Below the pieces are notes generated by a model. It was not told the DNA's origin. It did not search any database and was given only the letters and a program-made list of their open reading frames with translations. Positions 1 through 8,040 of a stretch of DNA of 64,000 nt are shown piece after piece (the stretch's first letter is position 1; each line of letters starts with the position of its first letter). This DNA is from Anaerolineae bacterium (GTDB taxonomy: Bacteria; Chloroflexota; Anaerolineae; Anaerolineales; Villigracilaceae), in assembly GCA_021324435.1 (NCBI GenBank), contig JAJPIZ010000045.1:1-64000 (forward strand). The letters run 5' to 3'. A program made the position numbers and the translations under genes.

Positions 1-85
1 AACCGTTTATCGTCCCTGTTGTTCGTGCTCGAACTGATCGAGAACAAGTCCGCAGGAAAAGATACAACGAAGGCAAAGGAATAGT

Positions 86-147
86 CTCACCGCGAAGACG
101 CAAAGAACACAAAGAAAACTTGGTGCGCTCTGTGTCTTTGTGGTGAA
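86..147. repeat. Interspersed palindromic repeat, family A, copy 1
   Basis: Imperfect inverted repeat. The left arm (86-114, tcaccgcgaagacgcaaag type) pairs with the right arm (127-147, ctttgtggtga at its end). Most mismatches are G/A against T, which would be G-U pairs in RNA. Five more copies of the same design lie at 16.4, 27.9, 43.3, 50.7 and 56.3 kb. The right arm runs into the first GTG of the following gene, so the repeat forms its 5' leader. Confidence 0.8.
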
Positions 148-163
148 TCTTTGGAAAATCATT

Positions 164-871
164 ATGACCGGCACTTTTCTCAATATCGCCACCGTGCTCG
201 TCGGCGGCGCACTCGGTTTGATCTTTGGGGCGCGCGTCCCCGAACGGCTGAAGTCCACCGTCGTGGCCGGCATGGGATTATTTACCGCCGCGATGGGAAT
301 TCAAATGTTTTTGAAAACAGAAAATCCTTTGATTGTTCTGGGGTCATTATTAATCGGCGCGTTGCTTGGCGAATGGTGGAAAATCGAGGACGGTTTGCAA
401 TCCGTGGGGCAAACGCTGGAGAAGCGTTTTGCAAAATCAGATTCCGAAGACGCCTCCAGCAAATTCGTGCGCGGCTTCCTGACGGCCTCCCTGCTATTTT
501 GCGTCGGCCCGATGACCATCCTCGGCTCGATCCAGGACGGTTTGACCGGCGATTACAGTCTGCTGGCCGTCAAATCCGTGTTGGATGGATTCGCCTCACT
601 GGCTTTTGCGTCCACGCTGGGCGCAGGCGTGTTGTTCTCCACGCTGGTCATCCTCATCTATCAAGGAGGCATTAGTTTGCTGGCAGCTCAATTGAACAGC
701 ATCGTCGCCCCGTCCATGATGAACGAGATGACCGCCGCCGGAGGCGTGATTCTGATCGGGCTTGCAGTCAGCAGCTTGCTGGAGATCAAAAAGATTCGCG
801 TCGGAAATTTTCTGCCGGCGCTGGCTATGGCGCCGCTGATCGTCTGGATTTTATCGTTGATGCAGAAATAA
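164..871 (+). CDS. DUF554 family membrane protein (YdfK-like)
   Basis: About 235 residues, strongly hydrophobic, with glycine-rich membrane segments beginning at the N-terminus (GTFLNIATVLVGGALGLIFG) and the central VGPMTILGSIQDGL stretch typical of DUF554 proteins. The family is integral to the inner membrane; its function is not established. An upstream in-frame GTG at 140 lies inside the right arm of the palindromic repeat, so the ATG at 164, which starts at MTGTFLNI, is preferred. The gene stands alone and ends at a strong bidirectional terminator shared with the convergent thioredoxin-like gene. Confidence 0.8.
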   Translation: MTGTFLNIATVLVGGALGLIFGARVPERLKSTVVAGMGLFTAAMGIQMFLKTENPLIVLGSLLIGALLGEWWKIEDGLQSVGQTLEKRFAKSDSEDASSKFVRGFLTASLLFCVGPMTILGSIQDGLTGDYSLLAVKSVLDGFASLAFASTLGAGVLFSTLVILIYQGGISLLAAQLNSIVAPSMMNEMTAAGGVILIGLAVSSLLEIKKIRVGNFLPALAMAPLIVWILSLMQK

Positions 872-878
872 CTCCAAC

Positions 879-909
879 AAAAAAAGGACTTGTTGCGAGT
901 CCTTTTTTT
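879..909. terminator. Bidirectional rho-independent terminator
   Basis: Seven A, a GGACT/AGTCC stem, a seven-base loop (tgttgcg), then seven T. The A and T runs serve as U tracts in either direction. It lies between two convergent genes, the DUF554 gene ending at 871 and the thioredoxin-like gene ending at 925. Confidence 0.85.
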
Positions 910-924
910 GTTTATGTTTTGCAC

Positions 925-1701
925 TTACTTTCCGACTGCCGCGAGGGCTTTGTCCAGTTCCGTTTGAAAGGCGCTGAACGGTTGCGCTCCGTTCACAGTG
1001 GCGGTCTGCGTCTGGCCATTGACCGTGTAGGTGATCACGAAGAACGGCGTGCCCTGAATGCCTGCGGCCATGGCATCATTGAAATCCTTGGTGACTTGAT
1101 CCTTGTATTTGTTGCTCGAAAAGCAGGATTTGAACGCGTCCACATCCAGACCGATACCCTGCGCGATCAACTGCAGGCGGCGCGACGTGAACGAGCCGGC
1201 ATCTTCGCCGATGGCATTGGTGAACAACGCGTCGTGCATTTCCCAAAACTTGTTCTGATCCGCCGCGCAATATGCGGCCATCGCCGCGTTCTGCGATTCG
1301 ACTCCGCCCTGCCCGATGTTGTTGCTGACCCAGTTGCCCGCAGACCGATACGTGAACAAGACCTTGCCGGTCTTCACATACGCGTCAATGACCTGCGCCT
1401 CTGTATCCTGCCAGAAGCGTTTGCAATATGGGCACTGGAAATCAGAAAACTCGACCATTTTGACCGGCGCGTTCGGGTCGCCGGTGGAGTTGCGATCCAC
1501 CCGCGGACGCGCGTCAATCGTCGGCGCGGGCTGAACGGCCGCGACCGGTTTCAATTGCGGATATATGAAGAAAAAGGCCGCGGCGGCCACAATCAAAACG
1601 GTGCCGACGATCCAAAAGATACGGGCACGCGCTTCGTCTGCACGGCGCCTGGCGCGAATCATATCGCGTTTACTCATTCCTTCTCGATCTTTTTTGCTCA
1701 T
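925..1701 (-). CDS. Membrane-anchored DsbA-like thioredoxin-fold protein 1
   Basis: About 258 residues: a charged cytoplasmic N-terminus, one transmembrane helix (about 29-47), a linker, then a DsbA/thioredoxin-fold domain. The redox motif CPYC is at residues 90-93 in the context FSDFQCPYCKRFW. Such proteins make or isomerise disulfides, or act as thiol oxidoreductases, on the outer face of the membrane. The start MSKKDREG has GAGGTGA upstream; a longer frame reaching into the neighbouring gene lacks family similarity and crosses the terminator. It is a close paralog of the next gene upstream, with the same layout, so this is a tandem duplication. Confidence 0.85.
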   Translation of the reverse strand: MSKKDREGMSKRDMIRARRRADEARARIFWIVGTVLIVAAAAFFFIYPQLKPVAAVQPAPTIDARPRVDRNSTGDPNAPVKMVEFSDFQCPYCKRFWQDTEAQVIDAYVKTGKVLFTYRSAGNWVSNNIGQGGVESQNAAMAAYCAADQNKFWEMHDALFTNAIGEDAGSFTSRRLQLIAQGIGLDVDAFKSCFSSNKYKDQVTKDFNDAMAAGIQGTPFFVITYTVNGQTQTATVNGAQPFSAFQTELDKALAAVGK

Positions 1702-1813
1702 CTTATTCACCTCAAATATCAGTGTGCGGGGAATTTTCCCATGTTCGAGGTGTTTTGTCCAGAATTCGCAGAAGAGACTCACGCTCGATTTGGGCGCGCC
1801 CGGCCCAAGGGTC

Positions 1814-1844
1814 AAAAAAAAAGACGCGGCAGTTGCCGCGTCTT
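1814..1844 (-). terminator. Rho-independent terminator after thioredoxin-like gene 2
   Basis: An 11-base stem (aagacgcggca / tgccgcgtctt) is followed, in the leftward direction, by a run of T (the A run at 1814-1822 on the plus strand). It lies just after the stop of the gene ending at 1869 and separates the two paralogous thioredoxin-like genes into independent transcripts. Confidence 0.85.
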
Positions 1845-1868
1845 TAGTAGCATGTTTCAATTTGCGCG

Positions 1869-2657
1869 TCACTTATCCGCCGCGGCAAGAGCTTTATCAA
1901 TCTCCTGCTGGAAGACCGAGAACGGCTGGGCTCCGTCAATTGGAACAATTTGAGTCTGACCATTTGCCTTGTAGCTGATGAGGAAGTACGGCGTTCCGCG
2001 AATGCCCGCAGCGCGCGCATCCTTGAGGTCCTGATTAACCAGATCAAGATACTTGTTGCTGGAATAACACGAATTGAAAACGGTCATGTCCAGACCGATG
2101 TCTTTCGCGATGGCTTGCAGACGGCGTTTGACAAACGAAATGCCATCGGCCTCCCCGAGGACATTGGTAAACAGCGCGTCGTGCATCTCCCAGAATTTAT
2201 TTTGATCGGCGGCGCAATAGGCGGCCATCGCAGAATCGCGCGACTCGGTATCGTTTCCACCGAGTTGGCTGTTGACGTTGTCGCTGACCCAGTTGCCCGC
2301 AGACCGATACGTGAACTGGACTTTTCCGGCCTTCACATATGTTTCAATGATTTGCGGTTCGGTGTCCTGCCAAAAACGTTTGCAGAACGGACACTGGTAA
2401 TCGGAAAATTCCACCAGCTTCACCGGCGCATTGGGGTCGCCGGTGGAGTTGCGATCCACCTGTGGACGCGCATGAGGTTCGGCAGGTTGAATGGCGGCGA
2501 TTGGCTTCAGTTGCGGGTAAATCACAAAAAAGGCTACCACCACCGCAACCAGGACAATCCCCGCGATCATGAAGGCGCGTCCTTGCGCCTCCTGCTGACG
2601 ACGTCTCGCACGCATCTGCTCGCGCTTGCTCATTCCATCTCTATCGTTTTTACTCAT
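1869..2657 (-). CDS. Membrane-anchored DsbA-like thioredoxin-fold protein 2
   Basis: 262 residues with the same layout as its downstream paralog: basic N-terminus (MSKNDRDGMSKREQMRARRR), one transmembrane helix (about 28-47), then a thioredoxin-fold domain with the redox motif CPFC at 89-92 and the FTYRSAGNWVSDN stretch. Predicted extracytoplasmic thiol-disulfide oxidoreductase. AGAGGA precedes the ATG. The two copies share most of the catalytic domain and differ mainly in the linker and in an extra NSQLGGNDTE segment here. A terminator between them implies separate expression. Confidence 0.85.
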   Translation of the reverse strand: MSKNDRDGMSKREQMRARRRQQEAQGRAFMIAGIVLVAVVVAFFVIYPQLKPIAAIQPAEPHARPQVDRNSTGDPNAPVKLVEFSDYQCPFCKRFWQDTEPQIIETYVKAGKVQFTYRSAGNWVSDNVNSQLGGNDTESRDSAMAAYCAADQNKFWEMHDALFTNVLGEADGISFVKRRLQAIAKDIGLDMTVFNSCYSSNKYLDLVNQDLKDARAAGIRGTPYFLISYKANGQTQIVPIDGAQPFSVFQQEIDKALAAADK

Positions 2658-2678
2658 TGATTCCTCTCCCGAAAAAAT

Positions 2679-3518
2679 TTATTTCCTGCTTAACTGCCCA
2701 TCCATCCACTCCACCATGGTCTTCAACACTGTTGCCTTTTCAGGTTCATTATGAATTTCATGGTACAACCCATCCCAAATCTTCAATGTGCAGTTTTGCG
2801 GCACGCGGCTGGCAAACTCCTGGCTTCCCTTTGGGTAGCCCAGCATATCACCACCGCCGTGCATGATCAGCAAGGGCACTGGAAACTCGTGAGCATGCTC
2901 GAAAGTCCATGGCAGGACGGATAGCATCGTTTTTCCAAATCCCAGCGTCAGCCGGTCGTGGTTGAGCGGGTCGTCAACATAAGCCTGGACCACTTTAGGG
3001 TCACGGCTGAGGGTTTTCGGGTCGAGGCCGCTGGCAAGTGCAACGCTGGGCATCAAGGTTCCCAAAACGCGGGCCATCAGGACTTTAAACTTCTGTTCTT
3101 CCAATGCAGTGCGCAACCCGGCGGCTGTGGAAATCACGCCGACCACATCGGGCTTGCGGCGCAACGCATAGTTGAGAACTAAAATTCCTCCCAAACTATG
3201 ACCGTAGAGAAAACGGGGCAAGTTCGGGTAACGTTTCGCTGTTATTTCTATGAAACGATCAATATCCTGCATGAGGGCTTCGAATGAAGGCACGTGTCCG
3301 CGCGGACCCCCTGACTTGCCATGCCCGCGCAAGTCGAATCCGGTCAAGACATAGCCTGCCTGCGCGAAGGCTTCACCCACATGGGCATATCTGCCGGTGT
3401 GCTCGCCGAGTCCGTGAACGAGACAAACGACGGCCTTCGGCGTTTTATCCGGCTCCCAGCCGCGCAGAAAGAACTTGATTCCGTTCTTGCTCTCCCAGCC
3501 CGATTCAAATGTTTTCAT
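2679..3518 (-). CDS. Alpha/beta hydrolase, monoacylglycerol lipase-like
   Basis: 279 residues with the alpha/beta hydrolase fold. The nucleophile elbow GHSLGG places the catalytic serine at 108; the likely acid is Asp224 (GGGDML) and the base His253 (LYHEIHNE). The N-terminal VCLVHGLGEHTGRY and FDLRGHGKSGGPRG stretches match the lysophospholipase / monoacylglycerol lipase subgroup (serine aminopeptidase S33 domain), which hydrolyses acyl glycerols. No signal peptide, so cytoplasmic. It stands alone between the thioredoxin-like genes and the V4R operon; the exact substrate is not known. Confidence 0.85.
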   Translation of the reverse strand: MKTFESGWESKNGIKFFLRGWEPDKTPKAVVCLVHGLGEHTGRYAHVGEAFAQAGYVLTGFDLRGHGKSGGPRGHVPSFEALMQDIDRFIEITAKRYPNLPRFLYGHSLGGILVLNYALRRKPDVVGVISTAAGLRTALEEQKFKVLMARVLGTLMPSVALASGLDPKTLSRDPKVVQAYVDDPLNHDRLTLGFGKTMLSVLPWTFEHAHEFPVPLLIMHGGGDMLGYPKGSQEFASRVPQNCTLKIWDGLYHEIHNEPEKATVLKTMVEWMDGQLSRK

Positions 3519-3613
3519 TTCAGCCTCCTCGTGAATTCAACGCACACAAACGCGAATGAACTCTGAATTACCCAAAATCAATTTTATCGGCGTTCATCTG
3601 CGGTTAAAAAATA

Positions 3614-4240
3614 TCAATCACTCGCGGCCCCGACCTCAAAGCGGCAATACGGATCACCCTTTGCCATGCAGTGTGTTTCGATCACTTCGTGCGCCTTGCC
3701 AGTCGCCCACTGCACAGCCTCAGAGAGGGACCCAACATAAAGATGGCAAATCGGTTCGGCGCTGGAGCGGCTATGACAGATCGCGCAGGTAGATTCAAAG
3801 TACGCGATCTTGTCTCCGCTCTCCTCCACCCACGCCTCCACCTGCGAGTTGGATTTCTTCAATGCGTCCGCGGTGCTGTTCAAGATGAATTTGATGCGCT
3901 GTTTTTCCGGCAATAACTTCAACGCCACACCCGCGATGCCGAGCAGAGCGGCCTGTTCACGCACGGCATACTGAAACGAGGCGCGTCCGATACGCTTCAA
4001 CATGCCGCGCCCGCCGCGCCCGTAAAAATCTTCGATGGATTGATTCAACTTTGCATATTGCGCGGCCTGAATGCCCGGCGTCAGATCATTGGGCGGAAAG
4101 TTGCCGATAAATTTTTCCAACCCGCTCGCGCGCAGGACGGCATTCAATCCATTCTCACCCATCACTTCCTGCGCCGAGGTCAATGCCTGACGCACCAACG
4201 CGTTCACAATGACTTCATCCGGCGTATGTGTCATATTCAC
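3614..4240 (-). CDS. V4R-domain protein
   Basis: 208 residues. The C-terminal half is a V4R (4-vinyl reductase) small-molecule-binding domain with the typical Cys/His set C152, C155, H156, C165, H166, C191 and C199, ending ETHCMAKGDPYCRFEV. V4R domains occur in bacteriochlorophyll 4-vinyl reductase, in hydrocarbon-responsive regulators and in stand-alone sensors; many bind metal. The N-terminal half is helical. Its start overlaps the stop of the GNAT gene by four bases (ATGA), so it is the last gene of a three-gene coupled operon. No photosynthesis gene is nearby, so a sensor or binding role is likelier than pigment synthesis. Confidence 0.8.
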   Translation of the reverse strand: MNMTHTPDEVIVNALVRQALTSAQEVMGENGLNAVLRASGLEKFIGNFPPNDLTPGIQAAQYAKLNQSIEDFYGRGGRGMLKRIGRASFQYAVREQAALLGIAGVALKLLPEKQRIKFILNSTADALKKSNSQVEAWVEESGDKIAYFESTCAICHSRSSAEPICHLYVGSLSEAVQWATGKAHEVIETHCMAKGDPYCRFEVGAASD

Positions 4241-5115
4241 TCCACTCGATACGTATAAACGGGATACTGTTCACCAGTTCGATGAAAACCAAGTTTATGA
4301 TACAACGCGAGCGAGGCGGCATTATCCGCCTGTGTGTTGACCGAGATGCGCACGATGCCGCGCGCCTGCATTTGACAAATCAGATCACCGACCAGCGCCG
4401 CACCTACATTCTGCCCCTGCGCCTCAGGCCGGACCGCGAGGCGGGCGAGGTGCGCCCCGATGCTGTTTCCCGTCGAAATCTGATACCCGATCACGCCCGA
4501 GGCGTTTTCCGCGACCGAGGCATAGACTGCCTGCGAATAGGCTTTGCTCAACGCGCTCAATGAGTTTCGCCAGAGAGGCGCAAAAGCCGCGGCGTCCGTG
4601 TTCACCACGCGCGGCAGGTCTTCGGGTTTCATGGCGCGGATGGTGATGCTTTGGGAAGTCGCAACTTGTTTCGCGGGGTGGTCAATCCATTCGAGCAGGA
4701 CAATATGTTGAGAAAGTTTAAATCCGCTCTCGGTGAGAATCGGATCGAACCAGCGTTGCACGGAAATCGCCGCCACAATCGCGTTGCCGCGCTCTGCAAG
4801 TTCGTGCCGCGCGGCTGTCCATAATGGCAACCAGGCCTCAGGTCCGGAAAGATGCGAGGCGAACGCGAAGAGTCGAATCCATGCGATGGAATCCGGATCA
4901 GGCGGGCAAGCCAGCGCGGCCGTGATTCGTCCGCGTTCTTCCAAAATCCAATAGGGAGGATGGCCAAGCCACTCGATTGGCGCGCGCCAATCGAGGTGAC
5001 GATGAACATGCGACTCAAAGAAGGTCAAATCGGCAATTTGCTGTTGGTCAGCAAGAACCGCCGGGCGGACCCGCAGGCCGGCCCGCAGGGATGCCGAAGG
5101 ATTGACCGCGATCAT
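4237..5115 (-). CDS. GNAT-family N-acetyltransferase with repeat-derived N-terminus
   Basis: 292 residues, apparently two GNAT-like halves. The C-terminal half (about 155-292) has the acetyl-CoA loop PEAQGQNVGAAL and the ALYHKLGFHRTGE end typical of the fold. The N-terminal half (about 15-140) is degenerate. Residues 5-14 (NPSASLRAGL) are encoded by a GC-rich near-palindromic repeat, so the natural domain begins at about LRVRPA. The gene is coupled at both ends by ATGA overlaps to a TPR gene upstream and a V4R gene downstream. Substrate unknown. Confidence 0.8.
   Translation of the reverse strand: MIAVNPSASLRAGLRVRPAVLADQQQIADLTFFESHVHRHLDWRAPIEWLGHPPYWILEERGRITAALACPPDPDSIAWIRLFAFASHLSGPEAWLPLWTAARHELAERGNAIVAAISVQRWFDPILTESGFKLSQHIVLLEWIDHPAKQVATSQSITIRAMKPEDLPRVVNTDAAAFAPLWRNSLSALSKAYSQAVYASVAENASGVIGYQISTGNSIGAHLARLAVRPEAQGQNVGAALVGDLICQMQARGIVRISVNTQADNAASLALYHKLGFHRTGEQYPVYTYRVE
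5074..5103. repeat. In-frame palindromic repeat in the GNAT gene
   Basis: GC-rich near palindrome (ccgcaggccggcccgcagg core) at the very 5' end of the acetyltransferase gene. It encodes PSASLRAGL, a peptide known as the translation of a dispersed repeat in several bacteria, Chloroflexota among them. It adds about ten residues without breaking the frame. Confidence 0.6.
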
Positions 5116-5642
5116 CTTTGTACGAGGCGGAGGAGGAACTTGAGAATTCGGTCGAAGAAGGATGGCTTCTCTTTGGCTTCGAGCGAGCCAATCATCCTGA
5201 AAGCGGACTCGCCGATCTTGCCGCGCTTGAGTTTGATGCCCGCCGCAGATTTCAAGACCATGGAACGCAAATCGCCTTCGCCCGCGTCGGCGAAGATCTG
5301 CGCGGAGCGTTCATACGCGGCGACGGCCTCATCGAAACGTTTGAGGGCCTCGAGCGCCGCGGCTTGATTCCCAATTGCCATGCCCTGTCGCTTGAGGTCT
5401 TTGGCGCGCGCGAAAATTTCATCCGTGCCGAGGCAGGCAGTCAACGCTTCTCCCGCCCTGCCTGATTTAAGCAGAGCAACGCTCAGATTATTCTTCATTT
5501 CGGCGGCATTGGCTTCATCATTCAACGCGGCGTAACCTTTCGCGGCGTTTTCAAAGTCGGCGGCCGCAGATTCATAATTGCCTGATTCAAAAGCCAGTTT
5601 TCCGGTTTCAGCAAGTTGTTGGAGTTCAGATGGAGTGGGCAT
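5112..5642 (-). CDS. TPR-repeat protein
   Basis: 176 residues, alanine-rich and helical. At least three tetratricopeptide-like units are visible (around 8-41, 45-78 and 86-119), with the usual A/G/Y/A spacing as in GNYESAAADFENAAKGY and KRFDEAVAAYERSAQIF. The C-terminus (about 158-176) is an amphipathic basic helix that could touch membrane. TPR proteins act as protein-protein scaffolds. First gene of the operon with the GNAT and V4R genes (ATGA overlap with the GNAT start). No partner can be named from sequence. Confidence 0.75.
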   Translation of the reverse strand: MPTPSELQQLAETGKLAFESGNYESAAADFENAAKGYAALNDEANAAEMKNNLSVALLKSGRAGEALTACLGTDEIFARAKDLKRQGMAIGNQAAALEALKRFDEAVAAYERSAQIFADAGEGDLRSMVLKSAAGIKLKRGKIGESAFRMIGSLEAKEKPSFFDRILKFLLRLVQR

Positions 5643-5692
5643 AATAAATGTTATTCCTTTTATTCAAACCAGACCCTTCGCTGTATGACGTG

Positions 5693-6370
5693 CTAGAGCG
5701 TTATATCAAGCAGGCCTTCAGCGACGGAGCGTAACTTTTCAGTGGACATGGAACTGAGTTTCATCGCCAGTTCCAGGTAGGGACGATTGACAGGCTGGCA
5801 CACAAAGGTCTGCAATTCCTTTGGGAGTTCGAGGAATTCCCGCATGGCTTTTTGATCGGTCATCCATTGACCGATGGGACCGCTTTGATCGAAAAAGATT
5901 TCGATGCGGCTTCCGAGCGCAGTGAGCAGGGCTTCGAGTTCCGGCAGAGGGATCGGGCGTTCGCCAAGCTCATAGGCGGTGATGCGCGCACCGGGGATCC
6001 CGGTCTCGCGCGCGAGGGCTTTGATCGAAAGACTGGCATTGTTACGTTCCTGACGGAGCAGTGCGCCGATCATGCGCTGTCGCACTTCGACGAGGCGCGG
6101 CAGGTCAATCGGTTCCGTTGGCGAGGTATCGTTGGAAATGGATTCTTTGCCCCAGAAGTGGTCAATGGCAAGATGAAGATAATAAACAAGGGTTTCCAGT
6201 TCAGGGAGCGACGGGGCGCGGCGGCCTTCTTCATAGGCGCGAAAGACGCCTTTGGTCACGCCAATAGCCCTGGCGCATTCATCAACGTTTCGGCGCGCCG
6301 CCAGGCGGGCATCGCGAATCAGGACGCCTAATTTTTTTGTACGCAGGGTGATTTGTGAGCGAGTGTCCAT
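5693..6370 (-). CDS. XRE-family regulator with two helix-turn-helix domains
   Basis: 225 residues with two Cro/C1-type helix-turn-helix domains in tandem: one at about 12-68 (GVLIRDARLAARRNVDECARAIGV) and one at about 100-155 (GALLRQERNNASLSIKALARETG), each followed by the typical YE.G.R.P.LPELE end. The C-terminal helical part has no recognised effector domain. Likely a DNA-binding transcription regulator. It lies 45 bases downstream of the CpaF gene on the same strand but has its own consensus -10 box just before its start, so it may be transcribed separately. Confidence 0.8.
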   Translation of the reverse strand: MDTRSQITLRTKKLGVLIRDARLAARRNVDECARAIGVTKGVFRAYEEGRRAPSLPELETLVYYLHLAIDHFWGKESISNDTSPTEPIDLPRLVEVRQRMIGALLRQERNNASLSIKALARETGIPGARITAYELGERPIPLPELEALLTALGSRIEIFFDQSGPIGQWMTDQKAMREFLELPKELQTFVCQPVNRPYLELAMKLSSMSTEKLRSVAEGLLDITL

Positions 6371-6387
6371 GCTGGCCTCGAGAACCG

Positions 6388-6393
6388 ATTATA
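6388..6393 (-). promoter_or_regulatory. -10 box (extended) for the XRE regulator
   Basis: TATAAT on the minus strand preceded by TG one base earlier (TGCTATAAT), an extended -10 element. Its 3' end is 17 bases from the start codon at 6370, giving a leader of about 11 bases. No good -35 box is visible. Confidence 0.55.
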
Positions 6394-6415
6394 GCAGAAG
6401 AAGATGCGATACTTC

Positions 6416-7738
6416 TCAGCGCCGCTGACGGTTGGCAAGCATTTCGGCAATCGTGTTGCCGAAAATCTCTGCTCCTAATTTAAATCCTGCGGCCTCGAGG
6501 CGAGGTGAGAACAGCGGACGAATGCCGGTGGCTTTCAAGTCGCCCAGCACTTTGCCGCCTTCGGCGATTCCAGTTTGTTCAAACTTGAAGATGTCCGTCA
6601 ATACGACCGTGTCGCCTTCCATGCCTGCCACTTCAGTTACCGCGGTCACTTTGCGCGCGCCATCTTTCAGACGCGTTTGTTGCACGATCAAATCCACCGC
6701 GGATGAGATTTGCTGACGCACCACTTTGAGCGGCAGTTCCATCCCTGCCATCAACACCAGCGTTTCAAGGCGTGAGATGGCATCGCGCGGCGAGTTGGCA
6801 TGGACGGTGGTCAGCGAGCCATCATGACCGGTGTTCATGGCCTGCAACATATCGAGGGCTTCGCCGCCGCGGCATTCGCCTACTACAATGCGGTCGGGGC
6901 GCATCCGCAATGAGTTGCGGACCAGGTCGCGGATGGTCGTCTCGCCGCGGCCTTCGACGTTGCGCGGCTTGGTTTCCATGCGCAGAACGTGATCCTGCTG
7001 GAGTTGCAATTCCGCGGCGTCTTCGATGGTGATGATGCGTTCATTCTCCGGAATGAAGCCGGAGAGCACATTCAGGAGCGTTGTCTTGCCCGAACCCGTT
7101 CCGCCCGAAATGACGATGTTCAAGCGCGCCAACACGCAGGCTTTGAGGAAGTCGGCCATATTCTGAGTCAAAGAGCCATATCGAATCAGATCGGCGACCT
7201 TGAGTTTATCTTTATGAAATTTGCGGATGGTGATGGACGGCCCATCGAGCGCAACCGGAGGCACGACCGCGTTCACGCGTGAACCGTCGGGCAGGCGCGC
7301 GTCAACGGTGGGACTGTCCGGGTCCACGCGCCGGCCGAGGGGCAGAATGATGCGCTCAATGATCCGCAGAACATGCGCGTCGTCATCGAAGGTTACGTCC
7401 GTGCGCGTCAATTGTCCCTTCTTTTCGACGTACACCTTTTTCGGCCCGTTGACCATCACTTCGCTGACGTCGGGATCATCCAACAGAGGCTGAATCGGAC
7501 CATAGCCGAGCATGTCATTCAACACATCCTGAAAGATGGATTGTTCAAGATCGTCGGGGACGCGGACTGGCGCGTGTTTATAAACGCTATGGAAGTGTTG
7601 CTTGATGAACTCAGCGCGGCGGTCGAACGAGACGCCCTCACTTTCAATGCCGCGCGAGAGGCTATCTACCAAAAACTGTTTTAGTTTTGCGAGGTCCGCG
7701 GCAGAGACCCGCGAGGTATCCGAAGAAGGCTGGGTCAT
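6416..7738 (-). CDS. cpaF: CpaF/TadA-type secretion ATPase
   Basis: 440 residues, full length for the family. Walker A GGTGSGKT at 212-219, Walker B-like [13 protein letters not shown] at 282-294, and the His-box region [16 protein letters not shown]. CpaF/TadA ATPases are cytoplasmic hexamers that power Flp/Tad-type pilus assembly or related type II/IV secretion. It is the last gene of a leftward cluster that includes a CpaE-like ATPase, but the membrane platform genes (TadB, TadC), a prepilin and a prepilin peptidase are not in this window, so the machine must be completed elsewhere. Confidence 0.9.
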   Translation of the reverse strand: MTQPSSDTSRVSAADLAKLKQFLVDSLSRGIESEGVSFDRRAEFIKQHFHSVYKHAPVRVPDDLEQSIFQDVLNDMLGYGPIQPLLDDPDVSEVMVNGPKKVYVEKKGQLTRTDVTFDDDAHVLRIIERIILPLGRRVDPDSPTVDARLPDGSRVNAVVPPVALDGPSITIRKFHKDKLKVADLIRYGSLTQNMADFLKACVLARLNIVISGGTGSGKTTLLNVLSGFIPENERIITIEDAAELQLQQDHVLRMETKPRNVEGRGETTIRDLVRNSLRMRPDRIVVGECRGGEALDMLQAMNTGHDGSLTTVHANSPRDAISRLETLVLMAGMELPLKVVRQQISSAVDLIVQQTRLKDGARKVTAVTEVAGMEGDTVVLTDIFKFEQTGIAEGGKVLGDLKATGIRPLFSPRLEAAGFKLGAEIFGNTIAEMLANRQRR

Positions 7739-7743
7739 GAGAT

Positions 7744-8028
7744 CTATTCTTGCGGCTCTTTATCAGGCATGACCCACACAATCTGCGAACGCTGCACGGC
7801 AAGGAATGGAGCCGCAAAGAGAACCTTGCCATCCGGCCCAAGAATCGAGGCGTCGGTGATGGCGAGGAAAAGTTCATCGCGGTCCAATTCATCTTTCAAG
7901 CGTTCGCCGCGCCTTACGTGAACATTGCCGCTGATCAACTGAGCGGTCGTTTGAACCGCGGCATGAACCGCGACCTTGCTCACAACATCGGTAAAGAATT
8001 TTCCCTTTTCATCATATTCAATCGTCAT
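7744..8028 (-). CDS. Small conserved-type protein of unknown function
   Basis: 94 residues, soluble, mixed alpha/beta, no transmembrane segment. Five bases separate it from the CpaF gene and 12 from the CpaE-like gene, and GGAGA precedes its ATG, so it is clearly translated within the pilus-type cluster. The pattern [25 protein letters not shown] followed by a basic turn and [15 protein letters not shown] does not match a family I recognise. A regulatory or assembly accessory role is inferred from position only. Confidence 0.6.
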   Translation of the reverse strand: MTIEYDEKGKFFTDVVSKVAVHAAVQTTAQLISGNVHVRRGERLKDELDRDELFLAITDASILGPDGKVLFAAPFLAVQRSQIVWVMPDKEPQE

Positions 8029-8040
8029 GAATGTCTCCGT

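Noticed and set aside
919-1953. A 344-codon open frame on the plus strand
   Set aside because: It lies antisense to the two thioredoxin-like genes, has no family similarity and crosses a terminator; it mirrors the codon bias of the real genes.
3583-3612. Fragment of a tatcggcgttcatctgcggtt-type dispersed repeat
   Set aside because: Resembles a known dispersed repeat type, but only one arm is present here and no palindrome can be drawn, so I did not list it as a feature.
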